Positions 10,850-27,500 of a DNA stretch of 64,000 bases are shown piece by piece. Origin of the DNA: Lamellibrachia satsuma (taxonomy: Eukaryota; Annelida; Polychaeta; Sabellida; Siboglinidae); NCBI GenBank assembly GCA_033239005.1, contig BSQZ01000040.1, positions 2,983,599 through 3,047,598 on the forward strand. The letters run 5' to 3'. A model generated the notes under the pieces. The model was not told where the DNA came from. It made no database searches and was given only the letters and a program-made list of their open reading frames with translations. How positions within the stretch are numbered: position 1 is the stretch's first letter; each line of letters opens with the position of its first letter. The translations under genes were made by a program, and so were the position numbers.

Positions 10850-11804
10850 TATTATGTAAACAGTACCAGTCTGGTATCAGCGCTGTCTCAATCTCTTGAC
10901 AACGCCACGTAGTTGTGTGTTCGCGAGTACACAGTTGTATTCTCCAGTTCCGCTGCAGTCACCGTCTGCAGGTGAGAAGCTGCCTGCAGTCGGCTTCATC
11001 AGCGGTCGACATCCGCTGGCTCGACAGAATTAGTCACATGTCGACTAATGATCATTTATTTCTGATATTATTGCTCAGCTTTCTTTCGTGCTCGCTAGTC
11101 GATGTTTATTGCAGATGGCATGACGCACGACGCCCGCCTAGTGGACTATATTCGCCCTACACAACAGATCTCGAAACAACTCTGTCTGCGGGGGTCTTCC
11201 GTACAGACGTCACCGTGTCCGTTTTTACATGTGCACGTGAGGTTGTGCGTGTGTGTTCGTGCGTGGTCGAGCATTCGTAATTAAATAATTCCCAGACGGC
11301 TTGTTATAGTAACGAACATAGTAATCACGAAACTATATAGCAAATATAACCTTCATAGCCCCGGTACGTTTCTAAGAGTTCAGTTGCTGGAAGTGGAAAT
11401 TCTCTACACCATAAATTGCCTCGCTGCACAGACATGGTGGTGCCACCTACCGGCAACTAATGTGGTATAACGTGGACTAAACACATCCTTAAATAAGCAT
11501 ATTTATTAAAACCGAAAAAATACCTATTCGCCATCCGGGACTTCCCAGAACTGCTTCGTGAGCTGGATATGCAGTAAGACGTTCCGCTATTGTTTCGTGC
11601 AGCGCGATTAAAATGTTTATTTTAGGTTTACGAGAGATATCCTCACGCATGACTGCTGTGCCCCCACCTGAGGTCATTGTGTCAGGCGCTTAACGACGGC
11701 ACTTATTGCGTCTAGGCTGGACACGGCCTCATTGAAGATCGATCACAGTTTATTGGTGGCCAGTTGATTGTCGTGCGCAGAATGCTGCATGGCTCGGAAT
11801 ATCC
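10850..11804. other. no gene seen
   Basis: Short frames on both strands have no domain or splice support. Upstream exons of coiled-coil gene A could lie in this interval, but none could be picked out. Confidence 0.35.
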
Positions 11805-13480
11805 AGAAAGTCAGTCTCGGACTCACAAGCGAACCAATGGTCTCATCGCTGTCACCCCCGGTAGGTCCACGCATATCTAGAAAGTCAGTCTCGGGCTCAG
11901 AAGTGAACCAATGGTCTCATCGCTGTCACCCCCGGTAGGTCCACGCATATCTAGAAAGTCAGTCTCGGGCTCAGAAGTGAACCAATGATCTCATCGCTGT
12001 CACCCCCGGTGAGTCCATGCATATCTAGAAACTCAGTGTCGGGCTCACAAGTGAACCAATGGTCTCATCGCTGTCACCCCCGGTGGGTCCACGCATATCT
12101 AGAAACTCAGTCTCGGGCTCACAAGTGAACCAATGGTCTCATCGCTGTCACCCCCGGTGGGTCCACGCATATCTAGAAACTCAGTCTCGGGCTCACAAGT
12201 GAACCAATGGTCTCATCGCTGTCACCCCCGGTGAGTCCACGCATATCTAGAAAGTCATTCTCGGCTCACAAGTGAACCAATGGTCTCATCGCTGTCACCC
12301 CAGTGGGTCCACGCATAGCTAGAAAGTCAGTCTCGCTGTCACCCCCGGTGGGTCCACGCATATCTAAAAAGTTAGTCTCGGGCTCACAAGTGAACCAATG
12401 GTCTAATCGCTGTCACCCCAGTGGGTCCACGCATATCTAGAAAGTCAGTCTCGGGCTCAGAAGTGAACCAATGGTCTCATCGCTGTCACCCCCAGTGGGT
12501 CCACGCATAGCTAGAGAGTCAGTCTCGCTGTCACCCCCGGTGGGTCCACGCATATCTAAAAAGTTAGTCTCGGGCTCACAAGTGAACCAATGGTCTAATC
12601 GCTGTCACCCCCGGTGGGTCCACGCATATCTAGTAAGTCAGTCTCGGGCTCACAAGTGAACCAATGGTCTCATCGCTGTCACCCCGGTGGGTCCACGCAT
12701 ATCTAGAAGAAAGTCAGTCTCGGGATCACAAGTGAACCAATGGTCTCATCGCTGTCACCCCCGGTGGGTCCACGCATATCTAGAAGAAAGTCAGTTTCGG
12801 GCTCACAAGTGAACCAATGGTCTCATCGCTGTTACCCCCGGTAGGCCCACGCATATCTAGAAACTCAGTCTCGGGCTCAGAAGTGAACCAATGGTCTCAT
12901 CGCTGTCACCCCCAGTGGGTCCACGCATAGCAAGAGAGTCAGTCTCGCTGTCACCCCCGGTGGGTCCACACATATCTAGAAAGTTAGTCTCGGGCTCACC
13001 GGTGAACCAATGGTCTCATCGCTGTCACCCCCGGTGGGTCCACGCATATCTAGAAAGTCAGTCTCTGGCTCACAAGTGACCCAATGGTCTCATCGCTGTC
13101 ACCCCGGTGGGTCCACGCATATCTAGAAGAAAGTCAGTCTCGGGCACACAAGTGACCCAATGGTCTCATCGCTGTCACCCCCGGTGGGTCCACGCATATC
13201 TAGAAGAAAGTCAGTCTCGGGATCACAAGTGAACCAATGGTCTCATCGCTGTCACCCCCGGTGGGTCCACGCATATCTAGAAAGTCAGTCTCTGGCTCAC
13301 AAGTGACCCAATGGTCTCAATCGCTGTCACCCCCGGTGGGTCCACGCATATCTAGAAGAAAGTCAGTCTCGGGATCACAAGTGAACCAATGGTCTCATCG
13401 CTGTCACCCCCATTGGGTCCACGCATATCTAGAAGAAAGTCAGTCTCGGGCTCACAAGTGAACCAATGGTCTCATCGAGG
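11805..13480. repeat. 74-bp tandem repeat, about 22 copies
   Basis: The phrase GAACCAATGGTCTCATCGCT recurs with a 74-bp period (for example 11831 and 11905). Units contain CCGGTGGGTCCACGCATATC and AGTCAGTCTCGGGCTCACAA. A shortened variant, where AGTCTCGCTGTCACCC skips the middle of the unit, occurs near 12329, 12521 and 12945 with matching neighbours, so larger blocks were also duplicated. The array separates the two coiled-coil genes. Confidence 0.95.
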
Positions 13481-14044
13481 CAGTACTAGTGTCTCAGTAG
13501 GTGTGATGAACACGACGGAAGTCACTGGAAGGCGGCATTGAATACAACAAATATGTCTAAATAGCGCTGCTGGATTCGCCCGCCATTACCACAATAAATA
13601 GTCCAAAGGAGCATAAGAATTGTGTATGGACGAGTGAGAACAAATTATGCTCACGTTTCGGTGACTGTGACATTAGAGGTGATGCCACTTGCGAGTCGAC
13701 GACCAATGGCGTATCAGCGCTCCATAGACCAGACGCCCCAATGTTGTGAAATTGAGGGATGTCAGGTCTGTGAGTGTTGGTTGTGAAAAAGAGGTGTTAC
13801 GAACTCAACGTAGCAGATGTGTTATTAATGTGCTGTGAACGTTACTTAATATAAGTGGTGTCTCAAGGACACTGGCATTAAATATGGAAAAAATTACCCG
13901 TTTCAATATATAACTTCAGTTTTAAATAACCCCAAAAGGTACTCGGAAGTCGTCACCTATATGTGTCACAAGGAGCGGACATAATAATAATAAATATTCT
14001 AAATAAATGTGCATTGTCGTGGAGCGGCAGTCAGCCAGCGACGA
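13481..14044. other. 3' flank of coiled-coil gene B
   Basis: No exon or element was recognised. On the minus strand this is downstream of the stop at 14045 and could hold its 3'UTR. Confidence 0.4.
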
Positions 14045-17523
<3,479 letters not shown>

Positions 17524-18466
17524 CGCTGCTGCGTGGCTGGACTGGCTCTGTTTTATAATGGGCTGATTTGAAGCCCACTGATGCGCTTTCCACAAAGGCT
17601 ATTCACATTACATTACAATCGACGGTGACGTATGACTACAGTATACACTTTTACACTTTGTGTTCCATTGCACTGGTTTTTATCTGCTATATACCAACGC
17701 GAAGGTAATCAAAGCAGAAGACCAACGCTTGCTTGCGTCTGGTCAATTCGTAATTGCTCAACGTCGCTTTGCGCGTTAGCAAGAATGACCAAGATTGACC
17801 ACGAAGAGTCTCCCACCATCGATTCGGTTGCACGGTGTAGTCGTAAGCGTCGTTGATTAATTGTCGCGGTCGGCTTATAGGTTTACCGGTGGCATCACAC
17901 CTCACCGTAGCCTTTCAATGTCCCGTCATGACCCGATCTTGATCTCCTCCAAGTGTTGACGGCGGACAGTTAATTCGACGATCTCTACAAAGTGAATTTA
18001 GGCTACACGGGCGTTCTCTCACATAGGGGTTTACCAAGCTGAACGAAACATTCATTTTGTGTTCGAGCATGCTAAATTGTATAGAAAAAAAGATAATGTA
18101 TCGTTCTCTCTTTATTGTAAAGTCGTATCTATTACGCAACTGATTATGTCCCGATTATAACCACAAGCATTCCGTTCGAAACTCAAACACAAGCAAATGA
18201 AATGCGCTACTATTGATATGTCATGCTCCAAAATTAACAAACTCGAATTTTCAGTTGTGTTCATATACCGAGAACAAAGCTTGATTTCTAGTATTCGTTC
18301 TTATCAACGACGTTGAAGTGTGAAGTCCTGTCCACCTACGAGATTGCTTTAGTGCACTGAATCCTGGCGCCCACTCTACAGAGTAGTATTAAATTGAGTA
18401 TTCTGTTTCACAACCCATTGTAATACAGTAAGTAAATATCGATTGAAATGTATCCATTTAGCGTTT
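17524..18466. other. no gene seen upstream of coiled-coil gene B
   Basis: This could hold the promoter of the minus-strand gene starting at 17523. No motif stands out. Confidence 0.35.
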
Positions 18467-18650
18467 TCGTCTTGAAATTGGACACTCACGAGCTGACAAC
18501 GTAATAGCAATCACAAAAAACATAATTAATTCGCCTTGAAACTGGACACTCACGAGCTGACAACGTAATAGCAATCACAAAAAATATAATTAATTCGTCT
18601 TGAAATTGGACACTCATGAGCTGACAATGTAACAGCAATCACAAAAAATA
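18467..18650. repeat. 65-bp tandem repeat, three copies
   Basis: CTTGAAATTGGACACTCACG and GAGCTGACAACGTAATAGCA recur at starts near 18467, 18532 and 18597 with few changes. Confidence 0.9.
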
Positions 18651-18949
18651 TCATTCGAACGTCAATTTCTGTTTTGGATACTGCGTCAACTAGCGCCACG
18701 CGACGCCCCCGAGTTGTACGACGCGAGGAGAGGCGACTGCGTCGCTGATCTTGGATTAGCCGGTCTCTCGAGCGTTTACAGTTCTAGCGCTGACAATGTT
18801 ACTTCTCTGATAGGTCACCACTAAACTGCATGAGGTCATGGTTATGTGGACAACGTCATGGGTAACTTACACACGCTTGTAACCGTAATGCTGGGCACGT
18901 ATGTAACTTAATGTATTTACAGCCACGTTGCCTACTTCAAGCATCAACT

Positions 18950-18980
<31 letters not shown>

Positions 18981-19124
18981 CAAAACAGCACAGTACCATA
19001 GAATGACCCAGTACTGTAGCCATTACTTGTTTCCAGTAGATTTATTTCACTGACAAGCCCTACTATTTATTTCCCCAAGTCAACTGTTCTGATCTAACTA
19101 ACAATCCTGCAGGTTAAATCGATA

Positions 19125-19428
19125 TGTTCTTATACAGCACGGTATCCAATCTTTGGGACTGTTCAAAGCGCATTACACTTCACCCCCGGCAGACTTGTTC
19201 ATTCTAATGCCATTTAAATTTCTCTGGGAAGCATTCAGCCACGCTACAATTACTGCGCGAAGACTTTTCGTTCCGATATCCATCTCTATCTGTAGCCAGG
19301 TACTCATTTATACAGCTGAGTGAACTGTGGCAACGTGGGTTGAACAAAATTGCCAAAGCTTTGAAATGGCAGCAACACGGGTTCCATCGATTGAAAGCCC
19401 TATGTTCTAACCGCTATGCTACTGCACT
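19125..19428 (-). mobile_element. tRNA-derived SINE (copy 2)
   Basis: It has the family landmarks: the TTCTTATACAGC end, GGGACTGTTCAAAGCGC, TCTCTGGGAAGCATTCAGCC and CTCATTTATACAGCTGAGTG. The tRNA-like head on the minus strand contains an A-box-like TAGCATAGCGGTTAGAAC. Confidence 0.88.
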
Positions 19429-20087
19429 CCACACACACGTATACCAGCTACATTAAGCAATCAGTATAGAGAAACAATCGTTGTCTACTGGACAAATCAA
19501 CACTACACAAGGTCTAGCGATTCGTCTCTATCAACAGAACACCTTCAGTTGGAATACACAATCAACACAGGAGAGACAAAGTGTGATAATGACAGCTTTG
19601 CCAAACTGATACAAAGCACCGAAGTAAATTACACACGCTTGTAACCGTAATGCTGAGCACGTGTGTAAGTCAATTAATGTATTTCAAGTCACGTTGTGTA
19701 CTTCAAACATCAACGACACACACGCACGCACGCACAAAACAACGCAGTACCATAGAACGACGCAGTATTGTAGCCATTATGTGTTTCCAGTAGATTTGTT
19801 TCACTGATAAACCCTACTGTTTTTTCCCCAAGTCAACTGTTCTGACCTAAATAACATTCCTGCACGTTAAATCAATAAAAAGCTACCCTCACTGAATGTC
19901 ACAGGGCAGTGATTTATCTTTCATTCACTAGGGAACGTGATTTAATAGAAAGGTTTATACATTATCGTTCAGTGTCATAATAGATTATTTATTGGTGCTC
20001 TCGTTGCTACAAAGACTTGACAAGCTGAGAGCATTTGCAATAACCTTAATGTCATTGTCATTGTCAATGTCATTGTCATATTGTCAT

Positions 20088-20335
20088 ACAGCAGATCTGT
20101 TCATTCCAATGCCATTACAACTTCTCTGGGAAGCATTCAGCCATGCCGCAATTACTGCACGAAGACTATTCGTTCCGATATCCATCTTTATATGTAGCCA
20201 GGTACTCATTTATGTGAACTGTAGCAACATGGGTTGAACAAAATTGCCAAAGCTTCGAAATAGCAGTAAGAGGATTCAAACCCGGGTTCTCTCAATTGAG
20301 AGCCCGACGTTCCAACCGATACGCTACTGCGCTTC
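20088..20335 (-). mobile_element. tRNA-derived SINE (copy 3, lacks the 3' end)
   Basis: It is colinear with copy 2 from CAGATCTGTTCATTCC to the tRNA-like head with a B-box-like GGGTTTGAATCC on the minus strand. The tail with the GCGCTATATAAGAA end is absent. Confidence 0.85.
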
Positions 20336-20644
20336 ACACAAACATATACCAGCTACATTAAGTAATCAGTATGGAGAAACAATCGGTGTCTACTGGACAA
20401 ATCAACACTACATATGGTCTAGCGATTTGTCTCTATCAACTGAACACTTTCTATTGGAATACACAATCAACACAGGAGAGATAAAGTGTGATAATGACAG
20501 CTTTGCCAAACTGATACAAAGCACCGAAGTAAATTACACACGTTTGTAACCGTAATGCTGGGCACGTGTGTAGGTCAATTAATGTATTTCAAGCCACGTT
20601 GCCTACTTCAAACATCAACACGCATGCACGAACGCACGCACACA

Positions 20645-20756
20645 GAATGCTTCCCAGAGAAGTCGAAATAGCATTGGAATGAACATGTCTGCCAGTGGGT
20701 GAAGTGTTATGCGCGTTGAACAGTGCCAAGGACTGGATACTGCGCTATATAAGAAT
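20645..20756 (+). mobile_element. SINE 3' half (copy 4, opposite orientation)
   Basis: It runs from GAATGCTTCCCAGAGAAGTC to CTGCGCTATATAAGAAT on the plus strand, matching the 3' half of the family. The tRNA-like head is missing. Confidence 0.85.
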
Positions 20757-20796
20757 GAAGAAGCTATGTTAGTCAATTAATGTATTTCAAGCCACG

Positions 20797-23705
20797 TTTA
20801 ACAAGATTTAACAAGATTTGCCATCCAAGCCAAAGGCCCAGATGGCAAGTGGACAAGGAAGCCATTGGCTTATCGAGAGTCCAACAATGTTCACCTACTT
20901 ATAACCCGCCCTCCTGATATATGTGTCAACATTGTTTTTAAACATATTCACGCTGCTAGCAGTTACACAATCTGTAGACAATTTGTTCCATTCATTTATT
21001 GTCCTCTGTGAGAACAAGTGCTTCCTGATGTCCAATCTACATTGATCCTTTACTAATTTTACCTCATGTCCTCTAGTTCTGCTATCCTTCTTGAGTGAGA
21101 AAAACATATTTCTATCAATATTTTCATACCCATTCAATATCTTAAAAACTTCAATCTGATCTCCTCTTAACCTCCTTGTCTCTAGAGTTGTTAAACCACA
21201 TTCTTTCAGGCGTTCTTCATAACTAAGGTCTCTAAGTTCTGGAATCATTTTAGTTGCTCTCCTTTGTATGCGTTCAAGCGTATCTATATCCTTCTTACGA
21301 TATGGTCTCCATGCTTGTATACAGTATTCTAAATGAGGTCTAACTATTGCTTTATAAAGAGGTATAATTAACTTTTTTCCCTTGTATGTTATGCTTCTTC
21401 TAAAGCTGCAATACCACTCTGCTCTGAAACTTTCATATCAGCGCTTATTGTAACTCCTAAGTCCTTTTCTTTTACAGTAGTACCCAGAACAGTATCTCCC
21501 ATTTTATAGTTTACATTCAAGTTCCCATGTCCTGTATGTAGGCATTTACATTTCCCAAAATTTAATAGCATCTGCCATTTCTCAGACCATTTCACTAATC
21601 TGTCTAGATCGTTTTGTAAATGTTGTTTATCACCATCAGTATTAACCTTTCTAAACAGTTTTGTGTCATCCGCAAATTTCTGTACGTTACTTGTTATACT
21701 GTCGTCCAAGTCATTGATATAAATTAAGAATAATATAGGTCCTAATACTGATCCTTGAGGTACCCCACTCAAAACCGATTTCCAATTTGAAACTTCTCCA
21801 TCTACTACAACTCGTTGTCTTCTGTCAGTCAGCCATTGTTCTATCCATTCAGTTATGCTATCCCCGATACCATGGGCTTTTAATTTAAGTAGCAATCTTT
21901 GATGTGGCACTTTGTCAAAAGCTTTTTGAAAATCTAAGTAGATAATATCTACTGGCGATCCCACGTCTATCCACTTAGTGATTTCTTCCAAAAAACATAA
22001 CATATTTGTTAAGCATGACCTCGCTTTAAGGAATCCATGTTGAGATGAATTTAATAATTTATGCTTAACGAGGAAGTCCACCATATGGTCTTTAATTAAC
22101 CTTTCTAATCATTTACAAATCACTGACGTTAAACTCACTGGTCTGTAATTCTCTGACTTATTTCTCGAACCCTTTTTAAATAATGGTATGATGTTTGCTT
22201 CTTTCCATTCAAACGGAACAACTCCCTCTTTTAATGACAAGTTGAATACTCTTGCAAGTGGTATACTGATTTGATCTACTGTTTCCATTAGTAATTTTGG
22301 AGGAATCCCATCCACTCCCGGTGATTTGTTATCCTTCATTGCCTTTATTTTCTTAGCTACCAATTGTGGAGTTACAACTAACGGTCCTAAATATTCAGAT
22401 TTAGCCCCCTGAAATTTAGCATCAGCAACTGGTATTGAACTAATATCTTCTTTGGTAAACACTGAACTGAAGTAACCATTTAGGTCTTCCGCCATTAAAA
22501 ACCCCTGTGATATTATATTTCCAGCACTGTCTTCTAGAGGTGCAACCTTGTCTTGTACGTTTTGTTTACTCCTGACATATGCATAAAAACTCTTGCTGTC
22601 ATTTTTTATGTTACATGCCAGTTTTTGCTCATAGCTTCTTTTAGATTGTCTGATTTCAGTTGTAGCTGCATTAAGTGCCTCTTTGTATTTTGCATAGTCT
22701 TCTTCCTTTCTGGTACGCCTATAAACCCTCCACATAGTTTGTTTTAGCATTATTTTTCTAATAGCTTCTTTTGACAAGTGTTTCTTTCTACACCGTTTTC
22801 CTTGTTTTCGGAAGGGAACAAATTTATCGATGATACTCTCAATTTCATATTTTAGAATATTCCAACATTCAATTGCGGTCTTATTCATCAGCATGTTATT
22901 CCAATCTAGCTGTGCTAAATATTTTCTCATATCTTTGTAGTTACCTTTGTGGAAGTTTCTCTTGTACGTTTTCTTATTTTTACTTTCTGATTTTACATTG
23001 ATGTCAAAATGTATTTGATTATGGTCACTATTACCCAATGGTTCAAATATTTTTACATTGTCCACTAATTCTTTTTGTGATGACAAAACTATATCTAATA
23101 CATTTTCTCCCCTGGTTGGTTCTAATACGTGCTGAGTAAGAAAGCTATCCTGGATTAAACATAGAAATTGTTGATCCTCAACCCTGTGCTCTCTACAGAA
23201 TTCCATTGTATGTGTCCATGGTTAAAATCTCCCATTATGATACATTCCCCTTTACTAACTTCCTTTATAGCGTTTTTTATTTTTGTGTTGTCCTCTTCGT
23301 TTATGTTTGGACTTCGGTAAACTAATCCAATAGTTAATTTTGAATTTCCTGAAACAATTTTGCACCAAACAGCTTCATCGCAATCTGCTTCCCTTTCTAG
23401 TTTTATTTCATAAGCCTGAATAGATTCTTTAACATATAAAATAACTCCCCCGCCCCTTCTTCCTATTCGATCTTTCCTAAACATTACGTATCCTGTCAGT
23501 CCTAATTCAGCATCTGTTATATCTATGTTGGCCCATGATTCAGTTATACCAATTATGTGAGGGTCAATATCTTCTACCATAATGTTTAATTCGTTTTTCT
23601 TATTTACTATGCTCCTTGCATTTAAACATACGCATCTATAACCTTTTTCAGAGATGTTTTTCGGATGATTTGATATTGATTTATCTGTGCTAGTGGCCTC
23701 TTGCC
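20797..23705 (-). mobile_element. decayed CR1/L2-like LINE, nearly full-length endonuclease-RT
   Basis: Minus-strand frames give, in order: an AP-endonuclease-like domain (LNARSIVNKKNEL, ITESW, GGGVILYVK, MGDFNH, SDHNQI), then reverse transcriptase (KSPGVDGIPPKLL, NYRPVSLTSV, YLDFQKAFDKVPH, GVPQGSVLGPILF, FADDTKLF catalytic motif) and a C-terminal part (LKECGLTTLETRRLRGDQ, INEWNKLS). It is dead: there is a frameshift near 23190 in the endonuclease, an in-frame stop at 22109-22111 and a frameshift near 21390. The 3' end has short tandem ATCTTGTTAA units (20797-20820 region), as is usual for CR1/L2-type elements. The 5' end near 23705 meets a SINE fragment. Clade assignment is by eye. Confidence 0.93.
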
Positions 23706-23737
23706 TACTTCAAACATTAACACGCACGCCCGCATGC

Positions 23738-23870
23738 ACGTGAACAGAATGCTTCCCAGAGAAGTCAAAATGGCATTGGAATGAACAGGTCTGCGAGAGG
23801 GTGAAGTGTAGTAAAACGCTTTGAACAGTCCCAAAGAATAGATATCGCGCTATATAAGAACGTACCTTTA
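23738..23870 (+). mobile_element. SINE 3' half (copy 5)
   Basis: It has the same 3' half as at 20645: GAATGCTTCCCAGAGAAGTC to CGCGCTATATAAGAACGTAC. The flank before it (ACTTCAAACATTAACACGCAC) is also shared with the duplicated block at 18.9-20.6 kb. Confidence 0.85.
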
Positions 23871-23924
23871 CCTTTTTATCGTGTATACATACGTGTTGTA
23901 TGACCAGACAAAGCACCAAAGTGA

Positions 23925-24200
23925 GGGGTGAACTGTCAATTCTGTCAATTCCATTCCAATTCCACCTCAAAAGTACCAATTCCAATATACCAATTCGCAA
24001 TCGAAATAACAGTATGTGAACAGCGTTTTTATTTGATTTATGCATATTATGGCAAATAATTTAAAAGTTAAAAAGTTACATGATATAACTGAAAAAGTAA
24101 TTAAAAATACCAATTAAATGTTTACCAATTCTAATTGCTTTTAAAAACAAAGCCAAAAAATTCCGGAATTGGAGCTTAATTTCCGATTACAATGTAATTG
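23925..24200. repeat. AATTCC/GGAATT-rich element fragment
   Basis: It has clustered CAATTCCATTCCAATTCC and TTCCGGAATTGGAGC words, like the stretches at 30071, 35370 and 60524. It lies downstream of the TSEN2 stop codon. Confidence 0.5.
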
Positions 24201-24455
24201 AACCTAAGTCTGTAGACAACACATGCTTAGCTTAACAGACAACGGCCAAGGTTCTTGGACATTACAGACATCATCACCACAAGGATTGTGTTTCTGTTTA
24301 TCTAAAATGAGTTGGTCCACAATTCCCTGTCACACTCAGTAGAAACAGTCACTTTACTGCTCACAGGCAGTGTCTGAACCCACACGACATCCTACACAAT
24401 CTCTGTGTGTGCACCCGTGCGCACAGAAGCCACTAACTACCTTGTCGTTGTCATG

Positions 24456-24524
24456 TTATGGTATGTCGCTGTATTCTGTGTGCTCTCTTTCCTGGGCCGA
24501 CACCCAGCGTCGTAAGATCACTTC
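24456..24524 (-). CDS. TSEN2: TSEN2 exon 8 (terminal)
   Basis: After acceptor ttttcttgcag it encodes EVILRRWVSAQEREH, matching the family ending EVILSRWVSS, then TAA at 24458-24456. It is 69 bp and too short to be found by frame length alone. Confidence 0.92.
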   Translation of the reverse strand, partial: EVILRRWVSAQEREHTEYSDIP

Positions 24525-27500
24525 CTGCAAGAAAACACAGTCTTCAGAATATGCAGTATACATATGAGACAGGAACAAGTCCAGTGGTTCCAAGTTTTCT
24601 ATTTCGATGGAGATCTCCCGAATTTACAGCAAAATTATTAAAATCTTCAGCACCATCTTGTGACTCAATCAAACTGCCCCACAATGAAGAATTTTTTTCT
24701 CTGAGCTTTTTGATATTTGGGAAATTGGTAAATTGCCACACAAAAAGTTATGACTCAACAACTTTAGCCATACATTTTAGTAGTGCAATCTCCATATTTT
24801 CAATGGATAAAAATTAGCATATCATCATTCTGTGCAGATGTGATGAAGTTTGTTTGGCAGCAAGCAATAATATAACCATACCCATGCTGATATTACTTTG
24901 ACATTTATGCTAAAGGGGATTAAGCGGGGGTAAAATGGAAATGCCTAAAATATTGAATGGCTATGAAGATATTGCTAGAAGTATTTTTTTCTCACTTAAG
25001 AATGACAGAAGAACTAGGAAGGAACAGTGAAGATTATATATCAGAAAGTATTCATTCTCACAAAGGATGATAAGTGAATGGAACAAACTATCTATTGATT
25101 GTGTAAATGCTAGCAGTGTGAATATGTTTAAAAACAAAACTGACACATATCTCAGAAGGGCGGGTTACACACAGATAACAAACTGTTGGACCCTCAATAA
25201 GCCAATGGCTTGTCCACTTGCGAATTTAGCTTTGGGTGACAACCTTCTTATTAAACACTGACAACCCAACACAGTCTGCTGTTTTCACTGACCTGTACTT
25301 TGAAGCTCAGGAGACAATCTGGAGAGTGAAGATCAGCTGGAGAGATGTCCTTGGGCTTGATGACGTAGCAGAACATTACTTCCTGTTTGACAGAGAGATA
25401 ACTGAACATTAGTTCTTAGCACTGGTTTTTGTTTCAATGCGAGTGTGTTTCTGTGTGTGCGTGCGTGCATGCGTGCGTGCATGCATGTGCATACATGTGT
25501 GCTCTGTGCTGAAGAAAAGTAACACAACAAATGCCTTATGGCAAATATTTAAAGTTAATTATGCCAATAAACTATAGTGTTGATGTTCTATTTTTGTCCT
25601 GCATCAGGCTGTCACGTTTTAAAGAATAATACATCATGTACACTGGTGGTCAATAATGCAAAACATTTGCGAGTGCAAACAGGGCATCTTGCATGCAGTT
25701 ATTTAGAGACTGTACCATCAGTGTAGTTTTATATGTATCTTAAGTATAATATTTTTATTTCAAGCATTTTATGTAAAGCAATTTGTTCTTTCAAAAACTT
25801 AAAGAAAAACTGCACTACATAAAATACATTTATTATTCAATATTATGTGAATGAACAACAGCTTATTGCATAGAATCACGCACCTTTCCCACTTGTTCTG
25901 TCATTCTATTCAGACCAGCCAATGACGTCCAGGTCAAAGGTCGATTCTCTTCACCCTGGTCATCCTCAAGGTCGTCCGTGACGAGCCGCACCATTACGGA
26001 GTAGGAGGCATGGTAGAAGGGAGGCCCATCTTTGTAGAGGACTGGCAACGAGAGAGAAGCATCTTATGAGTAATAGACAACAGTACTGCCTGTAGGCTTT
26101 GGGGCTACATAAAAATGCTGATGCATGACACCCCTATATGCACTACACTTCGGCAACTTTTTATTCATCCGGTGGCTTTTCAGAAGTCATAACGCAAAAC
26201 TGCATGCATCCATTCAAAGTCAGCCCCCCATGAACTGTAAAGTAAATAATGTTTTGGGGAGAAATTCATTGATGCATGACAAAGCAGCTACTAACCCACT
26301 CTCCCCTCATGAAACCAAACTTGGTGTAGTGTCGTACATCTGTGTCTTAGAAACACCACTTAAGAGACAACAATAAGACTGGCCAATATAAGTAAGAGTT
26401 GTTATTAATAACAGAATCCGATAACTGACCCCGACCCTGAACTAAACTCAGCTGGACCCGCAACACTTACTGAATTCTGCACCGTATTTAAGTCCGGTCT
26501 TCGGCACCCAGCCTTTGCTACGGAAGTTGTGGTACGCGACATAATCTCGTAGGAAAGTCTTCTGGCACTGACAGAATGTGGTCCACATCTCGGTCATGCT
26601 GAGCGCTCCCTTAAGGGAATACACAATAATTACTGCCATCTACATTGTGAACAAACGGAAAATTTGCCACATTTCAGTGAAATAAAACAGAAGTGCAATG
26701 TCAGCGTTTGCCAACTTTTGATATGACAGAATGTACTGGCATTCCTGGTTTGTCATAATTTAAGTACACTGTAGTTATAACTCCTCATTATTTTCCATTC
26801 TGTCATATATTGTCCATCATATTAGTTAATGACTGTGAACTGGCTCACTTGTGAATGATTCACATCATCCTTATATTACCAGCAAATCACCCAATGTGAA
26901 CTGTGAACTGGCTCACTTGTGAATGATTCACATCATCCTTATATTATCACCCCAATGTGAACTGTGAACTGTGAACTGGCTCACTTGTGAATGATTCACA
27001 TCATCCTTATATTACCAGCAAATCACCCAATGTGAACTGTGAACTGGCTCACTTGTGAATGATTCACATCATCCTTATATTACCAGCAAATCACCCAATG
27101 TGAACTGTGAACTGGCTCACTTGTGAATGATTCACATCATCCTTATATTACCAGCAAATCACCCAATGGAGGATACTATAGAAAATATATGTGCTTAAAT
27201 CACTATGCAGCCATTTGTGATAATGGTCAATTTGATTTTAGCATTTTTTTTAATAATTTTAAGTTTGTCACTAATGCATCTAGGTAAGGTGTATTTTAAT
27301 GGGAATTTATTTAACTGAAGTTGTGCTTATGTTCTAGAGAGTTTTAAAATATCTTAGTTTAAACTAGTATATATTAATCTTAATACATTTCTTAACAACT
27401 TCATCATACATTTTTGAAATTAATGTTATACTACATTAATTGATAAAAGCATAACACCCATGATACATGTAATGTAAACAACATGACACAAAATTTGGTT

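Larger units (their letters stand above)
18850..20625. repeat. local tandem duplication of a SINE plus unique flank
   Basis: A block comprising SINE, then about 270 bp (ACCAGCTACATTAAG to TGTAACCGTAATGCTG), then an (ACGC)n run, then about 130 bp (AGTACCATAGAA to GTTCTGA) is present twice. The units begin near 19125 and 20088, and partial copies occur at 18850-19125. Copies are about 94% identical across the 204 bp compared (19441-19644 with 20346-20549). Confidence 0.88.

Noticed and set aside
19441..20549. A 67-codon frame kept open in both copies of the duplicated block (ending SFAKLIQSTEVNYTRL)
   Set aside because: The two copies differ at about 12 of 204 bases and most of the changes alter the residue, which does not suggest selection on protein.
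25863..25883. An apparent early stop that would truncate TSEN2 after the catalytic Lys
   Set aside because: The codons before it lie past a good donor (AAG then gtgcgt), and two further exons (25382-25293, 24524-24456) complete the conserved C-terminus.
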